A DNA stretch of 64,000 nt from Bacteroides caecigallinarum (lineage in GTDB: Bacteria; Bacteroidota; Bacteroidia; Bacteroidales; Bacteroidaceae): contig NZ_JADYTJ010000007.1 of NCBI RefSeq assembly GCF_021531075.1, positions 29,977-93,976 on the forward strand. Direction: 5' to 3'. Positions 1 through 8,786 of the stretch are shown one piece after another. Each line of letters starts with the position of its first letter. The stretch's first letter is position 1. The translations under genes were made by a program, and so were the position numbers. The notes beneath the pieces were generated by a model, which was not told the origin of the DNA, searched no databases, and saw only the letters and a program-made list of their open reading frames with translations.

Positions 1-1191
1 ATTACAGAACTTCAGGATCAAATCAAGGCTCTCAAAGATGAGAATGAAAAATTGGCTAAATTGCCCGGTCAGGGTGGTGAATCCGTGGTTAAAACTGATG
101 GTGAAATGGATAAGAAGACATTCAAGCCTGATATGTCATTGCTGCACAATAAGAATTATTATGCAGCTACTGGCGATTCATGGACAGGTGATACTACTGT
201 AGATACTACCGAACTTAAACAGGAGTTCGGCAAATATGTATCCAGTGACAAGTTAACAATCTTCCAGAAATTGGTTGGCCCGATTACTTGCACTAATTAC
301 ATGTCAACTATTATCACTGATAAGTTCGAAGTTCGTGCTTCTCAGGCTTCTATTACTTCAGTATTGCAGACATTCACTCCGCGTTTCACTCCTAAAGGTA
401 AGACTAAGTTCACTCCTATGACAATCAAACAATATCCGATGAAAATAAACGTAGAGGTTTATCCATCAGATATTATCAATGATGTTCTTGGTTATCTTTA
501 TGACGAAAAGCTTGAACCTAAAGATATGCCTATTGTTCGTTATATCGTAGAGCAGCTGATTAAACCTAAATTGGATGAAGATCGTGAGATTGCTCTTGTT
601 AAGGGTCGATATAAAGAACCTGAAGCTTCTGGTTCTTCTTATACTCCAAATGAAGTTAATGAGACTTGTGATGGTTTCTTGACTCAGCTTTGTGACCTCA
701 AGAAAGCTTCTGATACAGATATCACTTGGTTACTTGATGGTACTGCGAGTCTTGGTGAGGGTGAGCAGCTACTTAATGAAGTAGAACAAGCAGCTGATGA
801 AGTGGCACCTTTATATAAAAACAAGACAATGTTCATTCATGCCGATCCTGACTTGATCCTTAAATATTCACGAGCTTACCGTGATAAATATCCTAATACA
901 AAGAATCAGGATGGCGAAAAAGTTAAAGTTGACTATACCAAGTTTACATTCGCTCCTATCGAAGGTATGCGTGGTACAGGTGCTTTCTTTATTACTCCAA
1001 AGGAGAATTTCAAACATGTAATGTCACGTGATCCTAAGAATGTCAACTTGCGTATGACTACAGACGACTATTTAGCTAAAGTTCTTGGAGAATGGCGCGA
1101 AGGTGTAGGTTTCTGGATTAAGGAAGCGATTTTTGCCTACATACCTGATGCTCTTGTTACAGAATTATCACCAGCCGAATTAGGCGTATAA
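1..1191 (+). CDS. Major capsid protein, 5' truncated by window edge
   Basis: The frame is open from base 1, so the gene starts outside the window. The visible N-terminus (about 20 residues, heptad-like with many Leu, Glu and Lys) looks like the end of a coiled-coil scaffolding or delta domain joined to the coat domain. The remaining roughly 375 residues have no motif I can name exactly. The identification as major capsid protein is inferred from size, the coiled-coil to coat arrangement and position ahead of small virion genes and the terminase. It is followed 15 bp later by a gene with a strong ribosome-binding site. HK97-fold coat proteins often carry such a removable N-terminal segment. 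A structure prediction should show the HK97 fold if the call is right. Confidence 0.65.
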   Translation: MTELQDQIKALKDENEKLAKLPGQGGESVVKTDGEMDKKTFKPDMSLLHNKNYYAATGDSWTGDTTVDTTELKQEFGKYVSSDKLTIFQKLVGPITCTNYMSTIITDKFEVRASQASITSVLQTFTPRFTPKGKTKFTPMTIKQYPMKINVEVYPSDIINDVLGYLYDEKLEPKDMPIVRYIVEQLIKPKLDEDREIALVKGRYKEPEASGSSYTPNEVNETCDGFLTQLCDLKKASDTDITWLLDGTASLGEGEQLLNEVEQAADEVAPLYKNKTMFIHADPDLILKYSRAYRDKYPNTKNQDGEKVKVDYTKFTFAPIEGMRGTGAFFITPKENFKHVMSRDPKNVNLRMTTDDYLAKVLGEWREGVGFWIKEAIFAYIPDALVTELSPAELGV

Positions 1192-1206
1192 AGAAAGGAG
1201 GTTTAT

Positions 1207-1788
1207 ATGGCCGAAACATTAGTTTCTGTTAAACGAGTCAGCTCTTCAGCTGGCCGTCCTAAAGGTAAAAAACATTATTTGGTTTTGTTCCGTTGGGAAG
1301 ATGTAGAAGATTTCACTAAGGACACTGACGGTATTACAGTTACCGCTCTTACGTTTAAGGAAGGTAAAACGCCTATAGGTGTATATGCTACTTCTAAAAC
1401 AATCAAGGCATGGGATACCTTAACTGGCGATACTGACGCTAAAGGATATCTTCATCATGTTGGTTTCGAGTCTCCTGGTGATACTAAGGAAATGGCTTCT
1501 ATGCGTAACCAGTTAGTTAATGAAGATTTGGGTGCAATAGTGATCAACTGTAATGGTGAGGACGCTAAATTGGCTGGTTCACCATGTACTCCTTTAGTGT
1601 TTTCTTCTGATGAAGGTCAAGATGATACTGAAGCATGTAAGAATGTTATTGAGTTGGCTTCCGAAATGCCATCTTCACCTCTTGCAAGAATTCCGCTTAG
1701 TCTTATACCTCAGACAGATGATGATGATATCAATACTTATCTAGGTCTTACAGCCGGTGCTGCAGAAGAATCTGAAGGTGGTGTCTAA
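1207..1788 (+). CDS. Virion protein of unknown role, next to coat gene
   Basis: 193 residues, acidic, with an Asp-rich stretch near residue 170 and a Gly/Glu-rich tail. No membrane segment or enzymatic motif is visible. The start is well supported by an AAGAAAGGAGG ribosome-binding site just upstream, unusually strong for this phylum and suited to a highly made structural protein. Position directly after the coat gene suggests a head decoration or head completion protein, but that is inference from synteny only. Confidence 0.55.
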   Translation: MAETLVSVKRVSSSAGRPKGKKHYLVLFRWEDVEDFTKDTDGITVTALTFKEGKTPIGVYATSKTIKAWDTLTGDTDAKGYLHHVGFESPGDTKEMASMRNQLVNEDLGAIVINCNGEDAKLAGSPCTPLVFSSDEGQDDTEACKNVIELASEMPSSPLARIPLSLIPQTDDDDINTYLGLTAGAAEESEGGV

Positions 1789-1808
1789 TTATTTTTTTTG
1801 TTTAGTAT

Positions 1809-2684
1809 ATGGTTAAAAAGAAAGAAGAAGAAACACAGGTTGCTCAAGATGGGCAGCCTGTGATAGTTGAAGGTTCGGAAGCCGAAACACATACTGATAA
1901 TCCTGATATCGCTAACACCGAGATTGTCAATGATGACAATAATATTGCAGCTGAAGCTGTTACATCAGAGGTGAAGACTACTTCCACTACTGTTGTAATT
2001 CCATTCTTTAAGGCAATACATAGTCTTGATGCACTCATATGTTCTGTTCGTCTGGCATTGCAGAACTTGAAGGATATCAATATTGTTGTTATTGGTGATG
2101 ATCCGGAAGTTCTTAAAGACGATATATCGGTTATTCCGTTGACAATTGAGGGTGATAATCAGCCATTGATGATGCTGTTATCTATGGCTATTGATTCAGA
2201 TCTTATATCAGATCAGTTCATCCTGTTGGAACATAATACTTTCATCATAGACAGTATTGATATCTCTCATATTGCTTTGCCTAAACATATCGGTCACTTG
2301 ATACCGAATAGGTATTCTGGTAAACTGGCTGATATTATTACCAGGACACGTGATTTCATCCTGAATGAATGTAAGGGCATTCCTTCTTACAATTATATCA
2401 CACATTGTCCTGTAATGCTGGATAAGACTCTGTTGGTTGATATGTTCGAAGAGTGTACTCAGTTGGCTTCAGGTGAATATGATATAATTTCAGTCTACAT
2501 GAATGCTTATGCCAAGCATCCTATAGAACTTGATTATACCAAAGACAGATGGATTTTGCCTATAGTTAGTGATAAACCGGACAAGAAAACTGTTGAAAAA
2601 CTGATATCCGGAAAATGCTTTGTCTATATCAAGAATCCTGATTTGATTGATTTCGTTACTCCATTCATTGATAAGATAGAATGA
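1809..2684 (+). CDS. GT-A-like nucleotide-sugar-fold protein in the head operon
   Basis: 291 residues. The first 60 are low-complexity, charged and probably disordered. From about residue 62 the sequence resembles the start of a GT-A glycosyltransferase fold: a VVIPFF strand, a helix, then a NIVVIGDDP strand, and later an FILLEHNTF stretch where active glycosyltransferases usually have a DxD metal motif. Here that position reads EHN, so catalysis is doubtful. The last codons overlap the next gene by 4 bp, so translation is probably coupled. Alternatives are a virion protein that reuses this fold, or a sugar-modifying enzyme acting on capsids or DNA. I infer the fold from pattern only. Confidence 0.5.
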   Translation: MVKKKEEETQVAQDGQPVIVEGSEAETHTDNPDIANTEIVNDDNNIAAEAVTSEVKTTSTTVVIPFFKAIHSLDALICSVRLALQNLKDINIVVIGDDPEVLKDDISVIPLTIEGDNQPLMMLLSMAIDSDLISDQFILLEHNTFIIDSIDISHIALPKHIGHLIPNRYSGKLADIITRTRDFILNECKGIPSYNYITHCPVMLDKTLLVDMFEECTQLASGEYDIISVYMNAYAKHPIELDYTKDRWILPIVSDKPDKKTVEKLISGKCFVYIKNPDLIDFVTPFIDKIE

Positions 2685-3373
2685 AACAGACAGTACTCAC
2701 CTGGTTAAGAGGTGGTGCGAACGCTGAAGAGGGTGTGCAGCTCATGATAAGGGCGTGCGCACCCTCTTTGACTTTAAGACTCATTAAGGCAAATCCAGTT
2801 GCTAACCGTCGCTTCATGGTAGATTGGCTTTGTCGTAAATTCGGTATTGATGAAGATTACTCTTATGTTGCTTCAGCCCAGGCGGTTGTGTTTTCGGAAA
2901 AGAAACCTTTATCTTTCCGTGAAGAGTTCCCATTTCTTAATGAACCGGATTGCCCTGCAGAATTGGAAGCACTGGCATCGCGTAAGTTTGCTAAATATCA
3001 TGCTTATGTGGATTTACATAAAAAACTGAGAGACTGCACTTCGACCAAACAGTGTGCACAGGTGTCAAGGGAGCTGATTAATAACTACCTCGAGAACCGT
3101 ATGATATGGGATGAATTGAATTATTACCAGCAGCATCATTCTATTCTTGGTAAGCATCCTATCTTTTCTGCTTTTCACAAGCGTAAAGAACTTCTTTCAC
3201 TTAATGTTAAGCAGTTGATGCTTCGACAGAAACGGTTGAATAACAACATCTGGCGGGTGCAGGATGAAATTAAGAAAGGAGACAAACCACACCTCGAGCT
3301 TGAACGCCTGACTCGTTTACGGGCTTATCAGTCAGAGCTTGCTGAGATAAATAGATTATTAGGCGATGAGTAG
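2681..3373 (+). CDS. Phage protein of unknown function, helical
   Basis: 230 residues, basic, Arg/Lys-rich, and predominantly helical by eye. The last 60 residues form a probable coiled coil with regularly spaced Leu. It overlaps the gene before by 4 bp and the next by 8 bp, so it belongs to one co-transcribed head and packaging operon. I recognise no family. A scaffold or packaging-associated role would fit the position but nothing in the sequence proves it. Confidence 0.5.
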   Translation: MKQTVLTWLRGGANAEEGVQLMIRACAPSLTLRLIKANPVANRRFMVDWLCRKFGIDEDYSYVASAQAVVFSEKKPLSFREEFPFLNEPDCPAELEALASRKFAKYHAYVDLHKKLRDCTSTKQCAQVSRELINNYLENRMIWDELNYYQQHHSILGKHPIFSAFHKRKELLSLNVKQLMLRQKRLNNNIWRVQDEIKKGDKPHLELERLTRLRAYQSELAEINRLLGDE

Positions 3374-3929
3374 ATTCTTTTCACTCCAGGATCTTATGGC
3401 AGAGGTCAGGCAGTCTCGCCTGTTCTCTCAGCGCTTTGAGAATATACAGTGCTATAAGCTGAATAATCTCAAAGAACTGTGTGGCCGACTTCCTGATGAA
3501 AATCAGATATACTTCATTGAGACCAGGAAGAGTTTTACAGCTTTCACTTTCATTGTATATATAATGCGTCATGCCGGATATGTCCGACATATATATGTTG
3601 CAACATATTCTACTAACGAAAGAGTTATTAATGCCCTGCTCAGATACATGGATAAAGGTTTTATCGGTACAGTTCATCTTCATGTGTCTGAGACTCTGAA
3701 ATTTCGTATGCCGCTTATATGGTCACGTCTCCGGCAACTGTGTGATGATGGCATTATTACGCTTACTTACGGTTGGACTCACAAGAAGATTACTTGCCTC
3801 GAGACTGATTCAGGATGCTATGTTGTCGAAGGTTCCGGAAACTATGGTGAAAATGCACTCGAGGAACAATATGTTTTTCTAAAATCCAAGAAAGTATATG
3901 AATTCAGAATCGGTAATCAAATGGGATGA
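3366..3929 (+). CDS. Possible phospholipase D-like half-domain protein
   Basis: 187 residues. The C-terminal third contains an HKKITCLE stretch followed by EGSGNYGENALEEQY, which recalls one HxK(x)4D-type motif and the following GSxN of the phospholipase D superfamily, with Glu in place of Asp. Only one half-motif is present, so an active enzyme would need a dimer. Some phages encode such half proteins, but the catalytic claim is weak. It overlaps both neighbours and sits between head genes and the terminase. Confidence 0.4.
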   Translation: MSRFFSLQDLMAEVRQSRLFSQRFENIQCYKLNNLKELCGRLPDENQIYFIETRKSFTAFTFIVYIMRHAGYVRHIYVATYSTNERVINALLRYMDKGFIGTVHLHVSETLKFRMPLIWSRLRQLCDDGIITLTYGWTHKKITCLETDSGCYVVEGSGNYGENALEEQYVFLKSKKVYEFRIGNQMG

Positions 3930-4257
3930 TAATTCACGCCCGAAATGGTTTTCCCGTATTCCTATAGATGAGTATGAGAAATTGGCCGGTATAGGATATA
4001 CACCTCAGCAGATTGCAATGTATTATGATGTCAATGTTAATGATTTCATGTTTTATTTCAGTCTGCTCAATTCTCCTTTGAAGTATCACTATGACCGTGG
4101 TCAGCTTATCCAGACAGCTCGCGAAGGTATCTCAATGGCTGATGCTGCTGCAATTGGTGAAAACGTAACACAGGCTCAGAGGTTGGATAAACTTCGTAAT
4201 GCTATAGAGTTTAAGAACAATGTTTCCAAAGTTTTTTTTGATGATTTAGATGTTTGA
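3898..4257 (+). CDS. Possible terminase small subunit, HTH type
   Basis: 119 residues. After a short lead, residues about 20-50 read like a helix-turn-helix with an AGIGYTPQQIAMYY pattern (first helix, turn, second helix), as in small terminase and other phage DNA-binding proteins. It overlaps the gene before by 32 bp in another frame and the next gene by 8 bp. Together with the large terminase two genes downstream this fits a packaging module. The following 207-residue gene is the other candidate for the small subunit. Confidence 0.45.
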   Translation: MNSESVIKWDDNSRPKWFSRIPIDEYEKLAGIGYTPQQIAMYYDVNVNDFMFYFSLLNSPLKYHYDRGQLIQTAREGISMADAAAIGENVTQAQRLDKLRNAIEFKNNVSKVFFDDLDV

Positions 4258-4873
4258 CAAATCCCATTTCCAGCGGCTTCAGGATTATATAGAATCCGGC
4301 TGCAAATATCAGTTGACCGAAGAAGAACAGGAATATTACAATGCCTTGTTTGCCGTTGTTGGTGTTACCCGTAAGTATGGCAAGGATCGTGCTATTTCAC
4401 TTCTTATGCACGAACCTTTCAACTGTTCACGACCTCGGGCCAGGGACATGTATTACGAGGCTATCAACCTCTTCTATCTGGATGATACGATAGAGCCTGC
4501 AGCTCACCGTAATATGATTTTCGATAATCTTATGAAAGCTGCTCAGACTGTGCTGTTATCTTCAAAAAATTCTAAGGATATGGAGGTATATGGTAATCTC
4601 ATGATTCAGGCATGGAAAGTCAAGCAGCTTGACAAACCGGACAAAATCAAACGACAGGAGATTAAAGAGAAAGACATTAAGGTCTATACTCTTGACTCTA
4701 ATCTTATCGGCGTTCCTTCGATTGACCGTCAGGAACTTGCAGCCCAGATTGATTCTATTCCGGATCTGACAGAACGCGAACGTAATCGTCTTAAACGTGA
4801 CGCCATGGCTATGGATATTAATTTCGAAGATATTATCGATGACACGCAAGAAAAAACTGAAGATTACAGATGA
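4250..4873 (+). CDS. Packaging-module protein of unknown function
   Basis: 207 residues. Highly charged C-terminal half with long predicted helices, and a run of acidic residues at the very end (NFEDIIDDTQ). It lies between the HTH protein and the large terminase and overlaps the latter by 35 bp, so it is co-translated with packaging genes. It may be the actual small terminase or an accessory factor. No motif decides this. Confidence 0.5.
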   Translation: MFDKSHFQRLQDYIESGCKYQLTEEEQEYYNALFAVVGVTRKYGKDRAISLLMHEPFNCSRPRARDMYYEAINLFYLDDTIEPAAHRNMIFDNLMKAAQTVLLSSKNSKDMEVYGNLMIQAWKVKQLDKPDKIKRQEIKEKDIKVYTLDSNLIGVPSIDRQELAAQIDSIPDLTERERNRLKRDAMAMDINFEDIIDDTQEKTEDYR

Positions 4874-6575
4874 TGTTGAGACCAGGTTTGCGAACTGGAC
4901 TGCTCAACTGTTGGCAATTATGATGCCATGGTCACTCTATTGGGTGGCCGGCCGTGCTTCTGCCAAGACTGTACAGGTCTTGTCCGAACGTGTTCAGGAA
5001 GCTGCACAGGATTGCCCGGGTGCGCCTTTTGCGTGGGTGGCTGATACATATTCAGACCTGCATAAGAATGTCATTCCTTCACTCATTGACGGTTTGCAGC
5101 TCCTAGGGTGGGAATTGGGTACACATTACGTTATCAATGAAGCTCCTCCTGAAGAATGGAGGCAGCGCATGTATAACGTCTGTACCGACTGGAGAAATAC
5201 TATGGTATTTTATACTGGCTTTAATTTCACCTTCATTTCATTGGATAGGCTCTCCATCGGAGCCGGTCGTTCGTATGTCGGTGTTTTTGGCGACGAAGTA
5301 AAATACTTTCCGGAAGAGAAATTCACTAACTTGCTGAAGGCTGTTCGTGGTTTCTATGTTCGTTATGGTCAGTCTGTCTGGTACCGCTCGAGAACACTTA
5401 CTACCGATATGCCTAATCCTAATCATCTTGGTGAATATGACTGGATCCTGAAACTTTCTGCTCAGAATGATAAACAGGCTATCATGCTGATGCTTCGTGC
5501 CGGTTTGATATATAACGATTGTAAGAAAACTTACGTCTCTCACCTGCAGGAGTACCGCGAATTATCAGAACTTGTGAGGACTGACCATTCGCTACAGGCT
5601 AAACTTGATAAGTCTGCCAAAGCCCTCGAGAACGCTAAACGTAATATGAAACGTTGGGAAGAGCGTTGGATTAAGACACGTAAGCGTGTTTCCTTCTTCT
5701 TCATCAGTTCATCATACGTCAATGCTGATATCCTTGGCCTTGACTGGTTCTCAGATGAATTGGCTGAAGGACTTGAAGGTCTTTCATGTAATATTCTTTC
5801 AATTATTCCTAAGATAGAGGCTACACTTCTGTTTTATCCTAACCTTTCAATAAAGAACTTCTTCAATGATGGTTTTCTTAATAATGTTATAGAGGCTAAA
5901 CCGTTTGGCTGGCAGGAAGATTGTACCGTGTTGCGTTACCATAATAACAACCTTCCTCTGGAGGCTGGTATGGATAGCGGTAATATGCTTTCTCTGGTTA
6001 TTGGCCAGAAGATAGGCAGGGAGTATAGAGTTCTAAAGGAGTTCTACACATTGCCACCTGATACAGTACGTGAACTGGCAGATCAGTTCCTTCACTACTT
6101 TGCCCCACGTCGCTCTAAGGTATTGAAGTTCTACTATGACAGATCCATGAATAGTTATAAGGGTGTGCGTGCTGATATGGCTACACAGATTAAGAACTGT
6201 ATTGAACGTGATAGGGAAGGTAAGCGTACAGGTTGGAATGTGCAGCTGATGTCAATAGGGCAGGGCAATATCGGTTCTAACCTCGAGTATCGTTTTATGT
6301 CAGATTTGCTTTCGGGTAACTTGGCTGGTAAACTCTTCACTCTGTTGATTGACCAATACAATTGTCCTAACCTGAAGAGTGAAATGGAAATAACCAAAAC
6401 TAAGACTGTTGATGATGGTGGCTCGCAGATGATTGTAAAGCTCAAGACTGGTGATAAACTTCCTCGAGAGCGGTTACCTAAGGAGTCAACTAACTTGACA
6501 GATGCACTCAAATATTTGTTGATGCGTAAAGAATATATAAGACTGTGGCAGTCTAAATCCTCATACTTGCCATGA
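4839..6575 (+). CDS. terL: Terminase large subunit
   Basis: 578 residues, normal size for large terminases, which package DNA into the prohead using an ATPase domain and cut it with an RNase H-like nuclease. Walker A is GRASAKT at residues 38-44. Walker B is GVFGDE at about 148-153. The nuclease part shows GMDSGN (Asp near residue 379) and YYDRS (Asp near 433), the expected acidic catalytic positions. I place the start at the ATG giving MTRKKKLK rather than the upstream GTG at 4797, because the upstream part only shadows the preceding gene. It is the last gene of its block, and a strong intrinsic terminator follows within 25 bp. Confidence 0.9.
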   Translation: MTRKKKLKITDDVETRFANWTAQLLAIMMPWSLYWVAGRASAKTVQVLSERVQEAAQDCPGAPFAWVADTYSDLHKNVIPSLIDGLQLLGWELGTHYVINEAPPEEWRQRMYNVCTDWRNTMVFYTGFNFTFISLDRLSIGAGRSYVGVFGDEVKYFPEEKFTNLLKAVRGFYVRYGQSVWYRSRTLTTDMPNPNHLGEYDWILKLSAQNDKQAIMLMLRAGLIYNDCKKTYVSHLQEYRELSELVRTDHSLQAKLDKSAKALENAKRNMKRWEERWIKTRKRVSFFFISSSYVNADILGLDWFSDELAEGLEGLSCNILSIIPKIEATLLFYPNLSIKNFFNDGFLNNVIEAKPFGWQEDCTVLRYHNNNLPLEAGMDSGNMLSLVIGQKIGREYRVLKEFYTLPPDTVRELADQFLHYFAPRRSKVLKFYYDRSMNSYKGVRADMATQIKNCIERDREGKRTGWNVQLMSIGQGNIGSNLEYRFMSDLLSGNLAGKLFTLLIDQYNCPNLKSEMEITKTKTVDDGGSQMIVKLKTGDKLPRERLPKESTNLTDALKYLLMRKEYIRLWQSKSSYLP

Positions 6576-6598
6576 TTATAATGATTAGTGGTGAAATG

Positions 6599-6632
6599 GA
6601 CCTATGGTTGAAAAACTATAGGTCTTTTTTTT
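6599..6632 (+). terminator. Intrinsic terminator after terminase
   Basis: An 11-bp stem, GACCTATGGTT with AACTATAGGTC (one G-U pair), closed by a GAAA tetraloop and followed by eight T. This ends the capsid and terminase transcript and marks the border of accessory island 1. Confidence 0.9.
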
Positions 6633-7052
6633 GTGCTTTTGTACGGTATGTGCCATAGTGGTTGGATTTGTTAAAATTATGTTAAATCACATTTTCCGAA
6701 GGCTTTTTCGGTTGCAATTGCAACTATCAGGAGGCGCGCGTCGGGCATAACTCATAGTGAAAAACCGAGGTTTTTCAATCCTGGACGGCTTAATTTATGA
6801 AAATCAAGCCTTTATTTTGGCTGGACTAAGTTTTTAGCGAAAAACTCAGCCCGAATTTTTCTTTTTCCATCCCGATTTGAATATCGGGCACCCGAAAATT
6901 GCCCCTTTTCGCATTTATGCCTGGCTGCATAGACTTAAAAGGAGCAATTTTCGGGATAAGTGGTAGAAAGACTTTTGCAAATACTTTCTGTGATTACCGA
7001 TAGCGTTCGACGCAGGTGCCCACCCGCCCCACTTCGTTCCCTTTCGAATAGG
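6633..7052 (-). ncRNA. Hairpin-rich non-coding stretch, probable minus-strand leader RNA
   Basis: No plausible gene in this stretch of about 420 bases. It holds a series of inverted repeats: CCGAAG..TTCGG near 6697, the palindrome GTTGCAATTGCAAC at 6712, a CCCGAT/ATCGGG hairpin at 6871-6888, and a 19-bp helix (arms 6891-6909 and 6937-6955). On the plus strand the helix has one C-A mismatch; in minus-strand RNA the same position is a U-G pair, so the helix is complete only in a minus transcript. A consensus minus-strand promoter lies upstream at 7153-7182. I infer a structured leader or small RNA. The class is unknown to me. Confidence 0.5.
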
Positions 7053-7067
7053 TATAGACTATGTCTA

Positions 7068-7127
7068 TTATATTGCTGACTGCTCTTCTTTTCTTCTCTT
7101 CGGTAAAAATTCGGTGTCGTCAGTCAT
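7068..7127 (-). CDS. Putative 19-residue leader peptide
   Basis: A short frame on the minus strand, ATG at 7127 to TAA at 7068, coding MTDDTEFLPKRRKEEQSAI. It begins 26 bases downstream of a perfectly spaced promoter (-7 box 7160-7153) and is followed by the hairpin series at 6955-6871. That order, promoter, short peptide, strong hairpins, is the layout of attenuation leaders. No ordinary gene follows on this strand, so the regulated target is unclear. It may not be translated. Confidence 0.35.
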   Translation of the reverse strand: MTDDTEFLPKRRKEEQSAI

Positions 7128-7152
7128 TGTCGGTTACGCCTTTTCTTCACTG

Positions 7153-7182
7153 CAAAGGTAAATGTTGCATATCGTATTACAA
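7153..7182 (-). promoter_or_regulatory. Minus-strand promoter of the leader region
   Basis: On the minus strand TTG (7182-7180), a 19-base spacer, then TACCTTTG (7160-7153). This is the Bacteroidetes primary sigma factor pattern. It drives transcription leftwards through the small frame and the hairpin series. Confidence 0.65.
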
Positions 7183-7280
7183 GTTCAGGCTCTGTTCACT
7201 ATAAAAATCTCCACCCTTACAGGGTAGTATTCAGGCTGCGTTTATGGTGAAAACTTGTCTGTAACGCTACGCAACACCTT

Positions 7281-7976
7281 TTGAAGCAGTGTAAAAGGCG
7301 AAACAAACCGACAGCGACAGGCGACGGAATAAAAAAAACCTCAGAGAAGGAAGAGCAGAAAGTAAAGGCTCACTACCTCAGCTCGAGGTTCAAGAATAAA
7401 ATTCTAAAACCTACCGATATGAGAACTTATAGCAGTGAATACCAAAAGCAGTGGAGCAAATTAATGTATAACTTTTTTGATTATTTGCCTACAAAATACA
7501 AACAGGCAAGCAAAAAGGACTGGGAAATTAGACGCTTAATCTGGGATTTCAAGGACGGGAAAAGAAGCCTATCTGTTGCAAAACTTGTTGCTGAAAAACT
7601 AATACAATTCTATGGTACTGATGCAAAAAACATAGTTTTTGCTTGCATACCAGCCAGCAGTGAGCAGCGCAATTTCACTCGATACAAAGTTTTTGCTGAT
7701 GAAGTTTGCAGACTATCGGGAGCAGTTAACGCATTTGACCATATACACGTACATGGCGAACGTCTTGCCATCCACGAAACGAAATGCAGTAAAAATCTTG
7801 AAAACGTACAGACTATAGATTTCGACAAGGAATTTTTCAACGGAAAGAAAATCTTGGTTTTTGATGATATCCTGACACAAGGCTATTCATACGCAAAGTT
7901 TTCGTGTGCGCTTGAACGCTTTGGGGCATCTGTAATCGGTGGTTTCTTTTTAGGCAAGACTTTATTATTAAACTAA
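7281..7976 (+). CDS. ComF-like phosphoribosyltransferase domain protein
   Basis: 231 residues if TTG at 7281 is used; an ATG at 7419 would give 185 residues and keep the whole domain, and I cannot decide between them. The C-terminal part has the PRPP-binding loop of type I phosphoribosyltransferases, ILVFDDILTQG (hydrophobic strand, two Asp, then the phosphate-binding turn). Family members transfer ribose phosphate or bind PRPP; the substrate here is unknown. It lies 30 bp upstream of a RadC-type gene, a pairing I associate with Bacteroidales mobile DNA. It interrupts the virion genes and is not part of the structural programme. Confidence 0.7.
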   Translation: MKQCKRRNKPTATGDGIKKTSEKEEQKVKAHYLSSRFKNKILKPTDMRTYSSEYQKQWSKLMYNFFDYLPTKYKQASKKDWEIRRLIWDFKDGKRSLSVAKLVAEKLIQFYGTDAKNIVFACIPASSEQRNFTRYKVFADEVCRLSGAVNAFDHIHVHGERLAIHETKCSKNLENVQTIDFDKEFFNGKKILVFDDILTQGYSYAKFSCALERFGASVIGGFFLGKTLLLN

Positions 7977-8006
7977 TCAACTTATAAACTCATAAACTTA
8001 AAACTC

Positions 8007-8612
8007 ATGAAAGATTTATTTGAAATGTGTGGCGAATGCCGCCACCTAAGTGACGCAGAAGTAGTTTATCAAATTACTAACTCTGAAAAGACATCTAAAG
8101 AAGTAGAAAAAATGATGTTGCAGGATGATAATGTGACGATAGAAGAAATTTGTCAGACACTCACACCGGCACGGAGAGCGATGGCGATGGCAGTAATAGA
8201 ACTTTATAAACGTATGCAGAGCCGAAAAGCAGACAACAAAGTAATTAAATGTAGCGAAGATATTTATAATGTCATGCATAGATATTTACAGAATTTAGAC
8301 CATGAGGAATGTTGGGTGATATTCTTGAACCAAAGCGGAAAGGTAATCCGTAAACAACGTGTTTCAGTTGGTGGACTTGCAAGCACTCAAGTAGATGTAA
8401 GGTTAATTCTTCGTGAAGCGTTGAAAGTTTGCGCTACTTCTTTAATATTGGTACATAACCACCCAAGCGGAAACGTGAGACCAAGCGCAGACGATGACAG
8501 ACTAACAATGTCATTACAGCAGGCTTCAAAAATACTTAATATAAAGATGTTAGACCACGTTATATATACAGACTATAATAACTATAGTTATGCGGACGAA
8601 GGACGGTTGTAG
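8007..8612 (+). CDS. RadC-like JAB-domain protein
   Basis: 201 residues. The C-terminal half is an MPN/JAB domain with the metal motif HNHPSG at about residues 150-155 and the downstream Ser-Ala-Asp (PSADD, 159-163). The N-terminal half has helical segments (residues 45-75) replacing the usual helix-hairpin-helix pair. Chromosomal RadC proteins are near 225-230 residues, so this is a slightly short accessory form. Despite the name, no repair role is firmly established for RadC. Linked to the phosphoribosyltransferase gene just upstream. Confidence 0.8.
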   Translation: MKDLFEMCGECRHLSDAEVVYQITNSEKTSKEVEKMMLQDDNVTIEEICQTLTPARRAMAMAVIELYKRMQSRKADNKVIKCSEDIYNVMHRYLQNLDHEECWVIFLNQSGKVIRKQRVSVGGLASTQVDVRLILREALKVCATSLILVHNHPSGNVRPSADDDRLTMSLQQASKILNIKMLDHVIYTDYNNYSYADEGRL

Positions 8613-8666
8613 GGCATCTGTGAGGCTGTAGCAGTATGTTTAGGGTAGGTGGGGGCTATACAGCCG

Positions 8667-8722
8667 CCCGCCGCCCGATTTTCCTGCTGGTCACTTTGTT
8701 TGCAGGAAAATCGGGCGGCGGG
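8667..8722. repeat. Perfect 21-bp inverted repeat, very GC-rich
   Basis: Left arm 8667-8687 and right arm 8702-8722 are exact reverse complements (inner end TTTTCCTGC, outer end CCCGCCGCC) around a 14-base loop. It would make an extremely stable hairpin. No T-tract follows, so it is not a textbook terminator, but it could still end transcription or protect the 3' end of the RadC transcript. Its GC content differs sharply from its surroundings. The 8613-8786 interval holds nothing else I can support. Confidence 0.8.
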
Positions 8723-8786
8723 ATAAAGCGGAATTTATTGTTTACGCAAAATATTTGCGAGCTTAGAAAAAAAACTTTAGTTTTTA

